Shown piece after piece: positions 16,830-23,801 of a stretch of DNA of 64,000 nt. The position numbers and the translations under genes are program-made. Numbering within the stretch: position 1 is the first letter of the stretch; every line of letters starts with the position of its first letter. This stretch comes from Cyanophora paradoxa (Eukaryota; Glaucocystophyceae; Cyanophorales; Cyanophoraceae): the NCBI GenBank assembly GCA_004431415.1, contig QPMI01000693.1:1-64000 (forward strand), in the 5' to 3' direction. The notes under the pieces are model-generated. The model saw only the letters and a program-made list of their open reading frames with translations, searched no databases and was not told where the DNA came from.

Positions 16830-17939
16830 ATGACGAAGGGCCATTCCATGATGGACATTGGGGAGGGCTCTAAGAAGCAGCGCCAGTCGCTGAAGAACGA
16901 CCTGAAGGGCGAGGTGACGGGAATTATCGAGAAGTACGCGCCCGGCACGATTCTACCCGAGGTTCCGGTCCCACAGGGCAAAGGCGATGTGTACACGCCC
17001 GAGGACGTGGCGCGCGGCCTGGGCCAGAGCGGTACGGATACCAAGGCCCTGCCGGCCATGAAGTACACCCCGCAGATGGAGAAGCTGATGCGGATGGGCA
17101 TTCGACAGCAGCTGCAGAATGCCTACCCTAACCGCCAGATCAACGAAGAGGACGTCGAGAATGCGTTCGCGCTGCGGAAGGAAATCATGATTCGCGATTT
17201 CGACCAGTGGGCGATGACGGCCTTCGACCTGAAGCAGCCGGGAGTCGCAAAAATGCTCGAGGAATACTACCCCGAGCTGCTCGAGCGAATTACGAACATG
17301 ATCGAGCAGGATATCGAAATTCAGCGTTTCGATAAATACCAGAAGGTTTTCTTCCCGATGAACTACGACGACCTCGTCATGAAGTGGGCACGCGAGCGCG
17401 GCTGGATCAAGACAATGGAAGAAATCGAGAAGGAGAACCTGCTCGGCCCTGCAGGCCGGTACGCCAAGGAGACGGCCGGTGGGGAGGGCCTCCGCGCCGG
17501 CTACACGCCCGACCTCTCGCCCATGTTCAACGCACAGACTGCGAACATTAGCAGCTCCGTCAACAGGCCCTACGGCCGCAACGACGTCGACTTCTCCAAG
17601 GGCAATCCGTTCGGTGCCATTCTCATGGATCAGCACGGCACGCGAGGCCCCGCGGTTGCGACTGCGACCCCGTACGCGGACCAGAACATGCTACCTGCCA
17701 CGGTGAATCCCCGCCCGGGGCTAGATAGTTCAATCCCCGCCATTACGGCCCTTCAGCTTCAATCGACTCGTGGAAGGGGGACGGTAGCCGGGATGACAGA
17801 GGATGCTCAGAATCCAATTCAAGCTGCGTTCCAGGCCCTCGTCCTGGGCACCGAGACAGCACAGCAAAACATCCTCCGCGAAACCAATACCCGGAAGGCG
17901 GATGCATACACTGCCGCCGCAGAAGCTCTCCGTCGCTAA
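16830..17939 (+). CDS. Unknown 369-residue protein, likely virion-associated
   Basis: It follows the major capsid gene after an ATTTTCCCACTGG motif at 16,798-16,810. The protein is helical and charged in residues 1-210 (LRKEIMIRDFDQWAMTAFDL, YYPELLERITNMIEQDIEIQ). The rest is Asn/Pro/Gly-rich and possibly disordered. No membrane segment is seen. Position suggests a capsid-associated or scaffold role. No family recognised. Confidence 0.68.
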   Translation: MTKGHSMMDIGEGSKKQRQSLKNDLKGEVTGIIEKYAPGTILPEVPVPQGKGDVYTPEDVARGLGQSGTDTKALPAMKYTPQMEKLMRMGIRQQLQNAYPNRQINEEDVENAFALRKEIMIRDFDQWAMTAFDLKQPGVAKMLEEYYPELLERITNMIEQDIEIQRFDKYQKVFFPMNYDDLVMKWARERGWIKTMEEIEKENLLGPAGRYAKETAGGEGLRAGYTPDLSPMFNAQTANISSSVNRPYGRNDVDFSKGNPFGAILMDQHGTRGPAVATATPYADQNMLPATVNPRPGLDSSIPAITALQLQSTRGRGTVAGMTEDAQNPIQAAFQALVLGTETAQQNILRETNTRKADAYTAAAEALRR

Positions 17940-17961
17940 TTTCTAAAGCACGCGTAGCGTT

Positions 17962-18291
17962 ATGGCAGCGACGGAGGCGACGCTGGGCGAGCAGATCGAG
18001 GCGCGCTGGGGCCGCTTCCTCGACCTGCTGGAGCCGGAGGCCAAGGAGCCGGGGGTGCGGGCGCAGATCCAGTCGCTGCGCGGCATAGGGGCCACGGCGG
18101 TCATCGTTCTATTTAGGAGGCACATCAACGCGGAGGCCGAATTAATTAAGGCACGGGACGACGGAGTTTTCGCGAAGCTGCCGCAGGAGTACGCCTCGGC
18201 CGTGCGCTCGCTCTTCTACGGGAGCGGGCCCGAGCTGCGCGAGAAGCTGTGGCTTTACATCGAGCTCTTCGTCGAGCTGACGTCGGAGTAA
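17962..18291 (+). CDS. Small helical protein
   Basis: It encodes 109 residues predicted to be nearly all helical (EQIEARWGRFLDLLEPEAKE, PQEYASAVRSLFYG, EKLWLYIELFVELTSE), with no cysteines or membrane segment. An ATTTCTAAAG motif at 17,939-17,948 precedes it. Probably a small structural or adaptor protein; no family recognised. Confidence 0.62.
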   Translation: MAATEATLGEQIEARWGRFLDLLEPEAKEPGVRAQIQSLRGIGATAVIVLFRRHINAEAELIKARDDGVFAKLPQEYASAVRSLFYGSGPELREKLWLYIELFVELTSE

Positions 18292-18299
18292 ATCCGCGT

Positions 18300-18315
18300 A
18301 AATTATTTCTAAGGG
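18300..18315 (+). promoter_or_regulatory. ATTTCTAAGG promoter motif before the DUF5767-like gene
   Basis: It reads AATTATTTCTAAGGGG, about 13 bases before the ATG at 18,328, and matches the consensus closely. Confidence 0.55.
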
Positions 18316-18327
18316 GCAAGCGTAACC

Positions 18328-19131
18328 ATGGACCCCTCTTCCATGCTGGGCTTCGACGCGCTGGCCGTGGACGGGCCGAACCCGGTGGGGATCCCGCAGC
18401 CTCGGAAGAAGGGCCGCCCCGCGAAGGAAGGCAAGGAAAAGGGCGAGAAGGCGCCGAAGGCCGACAAGACGTCGCTGCCGGGCGACGGGCCCACGGTGCC
18501 GCCGACGGCGCCGAGCAAGGGCGCGAGCTTCAGCGTGCAGGAGCACATCGAAATGACGAAAAAGAAGGAGCAGAGCGTGAAAAAGGCGCTGGGGATCGAC
18601 CTGCAGGAAAAGCCGCGCGACGAGGCGCAGGTGGACGTGGACGAGAAGAAGCAGGTTCTGCGGCAGATCGCGCAGTACAGGCGCTCGTTCGGGGGCGAGC
18701 TGACGTCCACGAAGAAGCTGAGCCTCGCCACGCCGCTGGACGAGCTGAAGGAAGAGTACGAGGAAATTCAGCGCGAGCTGAGCACGCGGGGTTCGCTGGA
18801 GGCGGCGCGCCTCTTTCTGATCGCGGGCATGCACTCGCTGGAGCACCTTAACAAAGCGTACGATCCCATCGGCCTGAAGTTAGACGGGCTCGGGCAGGCG
18901 ACGCTCTCTTTCATGGACCAGGTGCAGCCGATCTTAGAGGAGCTGGTGATTAAGTACTCGCGCTACGTGACCCTGGGGCCCGAGGCGCGCCTGGGGATGG
19001 CCCTTGTGCAGACGGTGCTGGCGGTGCACGCGGCCAACGCGAACCCGGAGATGATGAAGGAGGTGACGGAGGCGGCGGCCTCGACGGCGGCGGAGCCCAG
19101 GGCGGTGGGCGGCAAGTTCAACGGCCTTTGA
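18328..19131 (+). CDS. DUF5767-like virion protein
   Basis: It encodes 267 residues. The first 70 are basic and disordered (KKGRPAKEGKEKGEK includes an AT-hook-like GRP). Residues about 100-240 match the DUF5767 pattern of giant viruses: a charged helix with LATPLDELKEEYEEIQREL, then AYDPIGLKLDGLGQ, ILEELVIKYS and a hydrophobic PEARLGMALVQTVLAVHAAN. That family is a conserved virion component of unknown exact function in the phylum. Here it lies in the capsid gene block. Confidence 0.72.
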   Translation: MDPSSMLGFDALAVDGPNPVGIPQPRKKGRPAKEGKEKGEKAPKADKTSLPGDGPTVPPTAPSKGASFSVQEHIEMTKKKEQSVKKALGIDLQEKPRDEAQVDVDEKKQVLRQIAQYRRSFGGELTSTKKLSLATPLDELKEEYEEIQRELSTRGSLEAARLFLIAGMHSLEHLNKAYDPIGLKLDGLGQATLSFMDQVQPILEELVIKYSRYVTLGPEARLGMALVQTVLAVHAANANPEMMKEVTEAAASTAAEPRAVGGKFNGL

Positions 19132-19151
19132 TTGTAAACGCTTGTAATCAA
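19128..19151. terminator. Short hairpin between convergent genes
   Basis: TTGATT and AATCAA lie 12 bases apart at the end of the DUF5767-like gene, just before the convergent gene ending at 19,186. The placement suggests a transcript-end signal for one or both genes. The stem is short, so this is tentative. Confidence 0.35.
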
Positions 19152-19185
19152 TTGCACCAGAGAAATTACAATTTATTCGGCTAAG

Positions 19186-19968
19186 CTACTGCATGGGGGC
19201 TGCATACATAGACTCGGGGTTTAGGTAGGGCTCGAAATCGGCCTCGTTGTCGTAGGGCTTGAAGGCCAGCTCGGGCGTGCGGCCGGCGAAGCGAAAGGCG
19301 CCGACCTTGCACTGCTGCACGGCGAGGAAGGACCACTTGAGGCCGAACTTGCCCTCGGGGATGGCGTAGGCGGTGTCGATTTTAACGAGGGCCGCCACCA
19401 GGTCTCCGGTGCCGATGGTGGCGCGCTCGGTGATGAGGTAGTTGGACATGTCGACGACGGGCACGGTCTTGCGCTTGCCGGCCATCGTCTGGGTGCGGAT
19501 GCGCATGTTGAGGTACTTGTAGAAGGCCTGGCCCGACTCCTTGTCGACCTTGATGCGCACGCTGGGCGTCTGCAGCACCGAGATCTGATCCTTGGAGAGG
19601 CTGCGGCCGGGCGAGACCTTGAGCTTGGCCTGGTTCTGCTGCACGAACTCGCAGAATTTCGCGTCCAAGGCCTCCAGCAGCTTGAGGAATTCGTCCGCGG
19701 CCGGGTTCGTCTGGCCGTCGACGGCGCTGAGATCGGTGAGGTCCAGCGTGTAAAATCCGCCGTTTTCTTCCATGACGAAGGCCTTCTTCTCGTCGCTCCA
19801 CGCCTTGCCTTGCTCTGTGTTGATGCACGGGTTGATCGTGACCATGGGCGGCGCGTACATCATGAGGCCCTGCAGGCCGTCGTACTTGGCCTTGATGCGG
19901 CCGTTGGCGTCGATTTCGAAGGCGAGCTTGGCGGGGTCGATCTCGGTGGCGCTGCGGACGGTGGCCAT
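19186..19968 (-). CDS. Unknown 260-residue protein, possible single-stranded DNA-binding role
   Basis: It encodes 260 residues with beta-rich character and no membrane segment. Features include GLMMYAPPMVTINPC, RIKVDKESGQAFYKYLNMR and a C-terminal DNEADFEPYLNPESM. The overall look (duplicated beta regions, acidic aromatic C-terminus) resembles the DUF5871-type single-stranded DNA-binding-like proteins of large algal viruses, but the match is weak. It is the first of three minus-strand genes sharing CACCTGA-containing upstream regions, perhaps an early set. Confidence 0.6.
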   Translation of the reverse strand: MATVRSATEIDPAKLAFEIDANGRIKAKYDGLQGLMMYAPPMVTINPCINTEQGKAWSDEKKAFVMEENGGFYTLDLTDLSAVDGQTNPAADEFLKLLEALDAKFCEFVQQNQAKLKVSPGRSLSKDQISVLQTPSVRIKVDKESGQAFYKYLNMRIRTQTMAGKRKTVPVVDMSNYLITERATIGTGDLVAALVKIDTAYAIPEGKFGLKWSFLAVQQCKVGAFRFAGRTPELAFKPYDNEADFEPYLNPESMYAAPMQ

Positions 19969-20070
19969 GGTTGCGTTAGCTTAGAGTGTGCTTCAGCCTA
20001 GCGCTAGAAAATATTTGAGGCCGCCCGGCCTGACTTCAGGCTGAGCGCTCAGGTGATTCAGGTAAAACAC
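19969..20070 (-). promoter_or_regulatory. Upstream region of the 19,968 gene
   Basis: It contains an ATATTTTCTAGCGC motif (20,000-20,013), the word CACCTGAG on the minus strand near 20,050-20,057, and AGCGCTAG-type palindromes. It thus combines the general ATTTTCT motif with the CACCTGA box of the neighbouring pair. Confidence 0.4.
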
Positions 20071-20074
20071 GTGT

Positions 20075-20365
20075 TCAATTCAGCTCACTGGGGAGGGGGA
20101 GAGCCTCGATCACGGCTACGCGAATATTCGAGAGTCTAAATCTGGCGCTGGGGCTGGCGACGGCGTACAGGGTGATCTCGTTCTTGGCGGGATTGAGCAT
20201 GATGTGCTGGAAGCAGTCGCCCTTGCGGCACTCCAGCGAGATGTTACGCAGCAGCCTGCAGTAGTTGAAGCAGATCTCGCCGTTCTCGTCGAGATCCTCT
20301 TCCATGGCCTCGTACTCGAAGATGCCGAAGGTCAGGCAGCAGGTGAAGTACTTGGGGGCGCACAT
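20075..20365 (-). CDS. Unknown 96-residue cysteine-rich protein
   Basis: It encodes 96 residues with eight cysteines spread along the N-terminal two thirds (YFTCCLTFG, ICFNYCRLL, LECRKGDCF) and an acidic stretch EDLDENGE. Beta-rich C-terminus (EITLYAVASPSARFRL). The cysteines do not form a standard zinc-finger spacing. A sequence containing AACACGTGTTCAATT marks its 3' end and recurs at the end of the next gene. No family recognised. Confidence 0.6.
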   Translation of the reverse strand: MCAPKYFTCCLTFGIFEYEAMEEDLDENGEICFNYCRLLRNISLECRKGDCFQHIMLNPAKNEITLYAVASPSARFRLSNIRVAVIEALPLPSELN

Positions 20366-20440
20366 TCTCTCGTTTGCTGGCTGATAAAGTGTGAGGAAAC
20401 GAGGCCCCGCGCACCCTCTTAAGGCCCGGCGTCAGGTGAG
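20366..20440 (-). promoter_or_regulatory. CACCTGA / TTAAG / TTTCCTC promoter
   Basis: Read on the minus strand, the order is CACCTGACGCC, about 5 bases, CTTAAGAGGG, then about 20 bases on CTCGTTTCCTCACAC, then the start codon about 35 bases later. The same three blocks in the same order precede the gene at 20,947. It looks like upstream box, TATA-like element and initiator. Confidence 0.5.
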
Positions 20441-20473
20441 CTTCAGACGAAGTCAGAAAACACGTGTTCAATT

Positions 20474-20947
20474 TCAAAGGGATACAGAGCCCTCGAGATC
20501 AAAGGTAATCGACCTATCATCTATGCTAAAGGGATAGCCGCACTGCTGGTGCAGCTGATCGACCTTCATCTTGAGGGAGCCCATCTGCCTCCGCAAGACC
20601 CAGATGTTGCAGTCGTAGTCCTCGAAGAAGGTGTAGGCGAGGGAGCGGCCCGAGGGCGAGATCGCCGCGCAGAACGAGGCCCACTCGGGCACTTTAACGT
20701 GGGTGCAGCTCAAGCGCCCCGCGGAGAAGGTAACGATGTAGGCCGTGTGCCCGGTGTGAGTCTTGGCGCAGGAGACAAGCGTGAAGGAGAGGCCGTCGTC
20801 GGAGAGCTTCATGAGGAGGATCTTGCCGGGGCAGTCCTTGCAGTCGTCCACCTCGCCCTTCTTGAGAACTTCCACCTCGCGGTCGATGGGCTCGCCGATC
20901 ACGCGCACGGTGTATTCCTCGACGAAGAACTGGGCGACAAGGGCCAT
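20474..20947 (-). CDS. Unknown 157-residue protein
   Basis: It encodes 157 residues, beta-rich at the N-terminus (QFFVEEYTVRVIGEPIDREV) with a CKDCPGKI cysteine pair, then a helix-turn region near the C-terminus (MGSLKMKVDQLHQQCGYPF). It shares promoter layout and 3'-end sequence with the gene at 20,075, so the two are probably co-regulated. No family recognised. Confidence 0.6.
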   Translation of the reverse strand: MALVAQFFVEEYTVRVIGEPIDREVEVLKKGEVDDCKDCPGKILLMKLSDDGLSFTLVSCAKTHTGHTAYIVTFSAGRLSCTHVKVPEWASFCAAISPSGRSLAYTFFEDYDCNIWVLRRQMGSLKMKVDQLHQQCGYPFSIDDRSITFDLEGSVSL

Positions 20948-21068
20948 GTTGCCTGCTTAAGTTTGCTCTGCTGTGAGTATGTGCGAGGAAACGCGGCGCG
21001 GCGCTCGCCTTTAAGGGCGCTTCAGGTGAGCGTCAGCTGAGTCAGCTGAGCGCTCACCTGAGGTTCAC
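20948..21068 (-). promoter_or_regulatory. CACCTGA / TTAAAG / TTTCCTC promoter
   Basis: On the minus strand CACCTGAAGCGCC is followed by CTTAAAGGCG, then about 15 bases on by GCGTTTCCTCGCACA. Further CACCTGAG and CAGCTGA words lie upstream at 21,035-21,062. The block order matches the promoter of the 20,365 gene. Confidence 0.5.
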
Positions 21069-21071
21069 GTG

Positions 21072-21190
21072 AGGGCAACTTGAAAGTTCGGCGTCATTTA
21101 CGTCCGCGTCATTTACGTCAGCGTCATTTACGTCACGGAGTTTGCCGGCGACTCGGGACCTGGGCCAGGGCCCGAGGAAAAAAATAAACT
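21072..21190 (+). repeat. Iteron element, copy 1
   Basis: Three direct 15-base iterons of the type GCGTCATTTACGTCA (21,090-21,135) are followed by a GC-rich conserved block (GGAGTTTGCCGGCGACTCGG ...) and an A-run. The whole element recurs at about 21,915-22,020 and, inverted, at about 22,255-22,370. The inverted copy also shares the flanking GGGCAACTTGAAA. The iteron core contains TGACGTAA, a bZIP-type site. It lies between the minus-strand trio and the gene at 21,229 and may be a Rep-binding or enhancer element. Confidence 0.75.
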
Positions 21191-21228
21191 TGAACTTGGC
21201 GCCATTTTCTGATGCAAGTCTACCCACC

Positions 21229-21612
21229 ATGGAGCCTGCCATCTCCCAGCTAGTCTCCCAGGGCGCTAAGCTCGACAAGGCCCTGAACATCTACCTTCAG
21301 CTGATCGAGCTGGCCTGGCCGGAGCCAATGATAGCTCAGGCCTGCAAATCGCTCCACGTGGCGTTCGATGCGCCGTTCTCAGGTGACCCGGATCAGGTGA
21401 CTTCCTGGACCAAGGAGGAGATAAAAGCCGACTTCGAGGCGCTTTTCTCATTTATGAGCAAGAAGTATGCCGAAATCGAAGCAGCTAAGGCCTCAGCAGC
21501 CGAAGGCGGTGAAGCCCCAGCCGAAGGCCCTGCCGGCGACGAAGGCACCGAAGTTCAAGGCGCTGGGCCCTCTGCAGAGGGCGAAGGCCAAGGCAGACCT
21601 GCGTCCGCGTAG
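21229..21612 (+). CDS. Unknown 127-residue protein with acidic tail
   Basis: Start at ATG 21,229 in the context CCACCATGG, after an ATTTTCTGATG motif at 21,204-21,214. Residues 1-85 are helical (LNIYLQLIELAWPEPMIAQAC, EEIKADFEALFSFMSKKYAE). The tail is Glu/Gly/Ala/Pro-rich and acidic. Its last 146 bases also encode the beginning of a basic protein in another frame. Flanked by iteron elements. No family recognised. Confidence 0.58.
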   Translation: MEPAISQLVSQGAKLDKALNIYLQLIELAWPEPMIAQACKSLHVAFDAPFSGDPDQVTSWTKEEIKADFEALFSFMSKKYAEIEAAKASAAEGGEAPAEGPAGDEGTEVQGAGPSAEGEGQGRPASA

Positions 21613-21874
21613 CCCCAAGGAGATAGCCAAGGAGGCCAGCAGCCACAGGCCCGACTGGCCGGCGCCGGCGCCCTACCGCTACCTCAAGCTGGACAAGAGC
21701 AACGATACTGGCTTCACTAGGAGAAGGTGGCCTGAGCCCCTCAGGTGGCTGGAGCCAAGGGAGATCAAGTCTGGAGGCGGTATCGAGCTAGCGCTAGCGC
21801 TGGGCGGCGGCGGTGCAGACTTGGAAGAGCAGGCCCTGCTAGATACCATCAACTTGGGCCAGGTAGAGCTGTGA
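21467..21874 (+). CDS. Basic protein overlapping the 21,229 gene in another frame
   Basis: It encodes 135 residues: a Lys/Pro/Gln-rich N-terminus (MPKSKQLRPQQPKAVKPQPK) and a more ordered C-terminus (TGFTRRRWPEPLRWLEPREI, then a Gly/Leu/Ala acidic end). The frame stays open for 262 bases past the end of the first gene, so this part at least is probably translated. Either it is a true overlapping gene or it is the C-terminal half of a single protein, split by a base error. Confidence 0.5.
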   Translation: MPKSKQLRPQQPKAVKPQPKALPATKAPKFKALGPLQRAKAKADLRPRSPKEIAKEASSHRPDWPAPAPYRYLKLDKSNDTGFTRRRWPEPLRWLEPREIKSGGGIELALALGGGGADLEEQALLDTINLGQVEL

Positions 21875-21914
21875 TATCTAGCTAGCGCTAGCGCTTGCTG
21901 AATTAATTAACCGA

Positions 21915-22352
21915 AGGGTCGCGTCATTTACGTCCGCGTCATTTACGTCAGCGTCATTTACGTCACGGAGTTTGCCGGCGACTCGGGACCTGGGCCAGGG
22001 CCCGGGGAAAAAAATTCGAGACTTGGAAAAATAGGGTATCCCTATTATTTAACGTTATTATTATTACTATTATCGTTATTCACATTGAATGAATGCTTAA
22101 ATCTATAAAAGGTGTACCGGTACCGGTAGCTAGTAGTACTCAGCTAGTAGTACTAAGTAGTACTAAGTAGTACTAAGTAGTACTAAGTAGTACTAGCGGT
22201 ACTAGTAGCTACTGGTACTAGCGGTAATAGGGATACCCTATTTTTCCAAGTCTCGAATTTTTTTCCTCGGGCCCTGGCCCAGGTCCCGAGTCGCCGGCAA
22301 ACTCCGTGACGTAAATGACGCTGACGTAAATGACGCGGACGTAAATGACGCC
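21915..22352. repeat. Inverted repeat of iteron elements with AT-rich loop: candidate origin or control region
   Basis: Iteron element copies 2 (about 21,915-22,045) and 3 (about 22,222-22,352, inverted) form arms of about 130 bases. The loop of about 175 bases is AT-rich (TTATTATTACTATTATCG ...). It holds a canonical TATA box (CTATAAAAGG at 22,102-22,111), a TACCGGTACCGGTA palindrome and a TAGTACTAAG tandem array. No gene is present between 21,875 and 22,421. Iterons, hairpin potential and AT-richness are typical of origins used by HUH initiators. A bidirectional promoter is the main alternative, and both may be true. Confidence 0.65.
22130..22210. repeat. TAGTACTAAG tandem repeat in the loop
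   Basis: The word TAGTACTAAG and close variants occur about six times in direct succession between the TATA box and the right arm of the inverted repeat. It could fold on itself because TAGTACTA is self-complementary. Confidence 0.7.
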
Positions 22353-22421
22353 GAAGTTTCAAGTTGCCCTTCGTTCGCAGCCTCCTGCGCCTCCCACAAT
22401 TTTCCAAGGTACCCAGCAAGC

Positions 22422-22712
22422 ATGGACTTCACCGATTGCGCAGGTATCAAGCAGGAGCCTGAGGACCTTCTCTCCGTTGCCGCCGCCTCCGCCCCCAAGC
22501 AGCGCCGCCGCCGCGGGCCCAAGTCCCTTAGCTCCGAGCCCGAGATCCTGGCGACGCCGGCGCGCGAGCCGGAGACCGTGGACTTGACCTTGGAGGAGCC
22601 CGCGCGCGGCCCGCCGCGCCTCCTGATCCTTGCAGCGGCGGCCGCCGCGCTCTACTACGCAGCCCGGCGCCTGGGCCCGCAGCTCTCGGGCCTGGCCCGG
22701 AACCTTTTCTAA
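22422..22712 (+). CDS. Small membrane protein with SUMO-type motifs
   Basis: It encodes 96 residues. Residue region 9-14 reads IKQEPED, matching the SUMO-acceptor consensus. Residues about 51-58 read ETVDLTLEE, a classic SUMO-interaction pattern. A basic RRRRGPK cluster lies between them. One hydrophobic helix (LLILAAAAAALYYAA) sits near the C-terminus. It may be a membrane protein that engages host SUMO machinery; this is inference from short motifs. An ATTTTCCAAGG motif lies at 22,400-22,410. Confidence 0.58.
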   Translation: MDFTDCAGIKQEPEDLLSVAAASAPKQRRRRGPKSLSSEPEILATPAREPETVDLTLEEPARGPPRLLILAAAAAALYYAARRLGPQLSGLARNLF

Positions 22713-22723
22713 GTCCCTCCTCA

Positions 22724-23065
22724 ATGGAGGCCCTGCTAGATCTCATGGCCTTTGCGCTGCCCATCTTCTTCCTAGTGGGCCTCAGCCGCATGGAGCGCGA
22801 GGCGCGCCAGCCCGAGCGCGTCGAGCGCGGCCTCAGCGCCGAAGAGCAGCGCGGCCTCACCGAGTGGGACCTGGCGCTCATGGCCGGCCGCATGCTCAAC
22901 GGCGACGCGCTCGAGCCGGGCCACCGCCTCAAGCTGGAGGACGGCGGCACGGCCCTCTGGGACGGCGCGGCCTGGAAGCACGATTCGACGGGCGAGCCGA
23001 TGAAGCTGCTCGCCTCCGGCAACAAGTACTGGCGCGGCGACTCGATGGAGTTCCGGCGCCCGTGA
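22724..23065 (+). CDS. Small N-terminally anchored membrane protein
   Basis: It encodes 113 residues with one hydrophobic segment at 5-21 (LDLMAFALPIFFLVGL), then a charged soluble domain with two Trp-containing turns (GGTALWDGAAWKHDS, NKYWRGDSMEF). Only 11 bases separate it from the upstream gene. No family recognised. Confidence 0.6.
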   Translation: MEALLDLMAFALPIFFLVGLSRMEREARQPERVERGLSAEEQRGLTEWDLALMAGRMLNGDALEPGHRLKLEDGGTALWDGAAWKHDSTGEPMKLLASGNKYWRGDSMEFRRP

Positions 23066-23091
23066 TTTTCTAGCCCTTCTACCAGCAAAGA

Positions 23092-23376
23092 ATGGCTGAC
23101 CCCTCGCCCGACCAGGCCGCAGGAGTTGAGAGCGCTGGCAGCTCGGACGAGTACTCGGAGCTCTCGGATCCGGATCCCGACGAGCCGTCCGACGCCTTCG
23201 CGACCGAGAACGAGCGCTCCCTCATGCGCATCTACGAGTCCCTGCGCGAGGCGATCTACTGGGAGGACCCGCGCCTGGGGACCCTCATGAACTTTTCCAA
23301 GTTTGCCGAGTTCATGTTCGCTATGACCGTGCCCTTTACCCGAGTCGTGCTCTGGGATAGGAACAGGAACTGGTAA
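23092..23376 (+). CDS. Small acidic protein
   Basis: It encodes 94 residues. Residues 1-45 are acidic and Ser/Pro-rich (SSDEYSELSDPDPDEPSD). The C-terminal half is helical and hydrophobic in part (LGTLMNFSKFAEFMFAMTV). It is preceded by GATTTTCTAGCCC at 23,065-23,077. No family recognised. Confidence 0.58.
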   Translation: MADPSPDQAAGVESAGSSDEYSELSDPDPDEPSDAFATENERSLMRIYESLREAIYWEDPRLGTLMNFSKFAEFMFAMTVPFTRVVLWDRNRNW

Positions 23377-23403
23377 CGGCATTGAATACAAGAGTACAGA
23401 GCC

Positions 23404-23789
23404 CTACGAGCTAGAGCTGCTATCGCCCGAGTCCAGGCGCGCCTTCTTGGCCTTGGAGCGGCGGAGGCGGGAGACGTACTGCAGGAGACGCCGGCCGTGG
23501 TGCCCGGCAGCCCGGGAACCGCGTCCGTGGGCAGCAGCTGGCCCTCGCGTATCGCCCTGTACGTCTTGCGCTTGTTGAATGCAACCTTCTCCGTATCCTC
23601 CGTGCCGTCGTACTCGGACGTGGGAAGGAACTGCGAGGCGGTCTTGGGGACTTCTAGAACCAGCGCGCGCTTGGCCTTCTTGATGGAGACTGCGTTCGCG
23701 CGCTCCAGCTTGACGCCGGGCTCCAGGGGGGTACCGTCCGCTGCGTTCTCAGCGAAGGAGACACGGGGGGAAGAGCCGCCGCGGGGCAT
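23404..23789 (-). CDS. Basic nuclear-type protein with an apparent frameshift
   Basis: The frame from ATG 23,789 encodes a Ser/Arg-rich start, a KKAKRALVLEVPK segment and EDTEKVAFNKRKTYR, then loses character near 23,500. A different frame then gives a convincing end, RRSKAKKARLDSGDSSSSS, with a stop at 23,404-23,406. The open frame itself runs on to 23,256 through the convergent gene, which is unlikely. I therefore infer one gene with a single-base error near 23,490-23,500. The basic clusters look like nuclear localisation signals. Confidence 0.55.
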
Positions 23790-23801
23790 GGTTCGCTCGC
23801 T

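Noticed and set aside
15354-16844. Long minus-strand open frame of 496 codons opposite the capsid gene
   Set aside because: It is a GC-bias shadow: Val/His/Arg/Leu-rich low-information protein antisense to a clear capsid gene.
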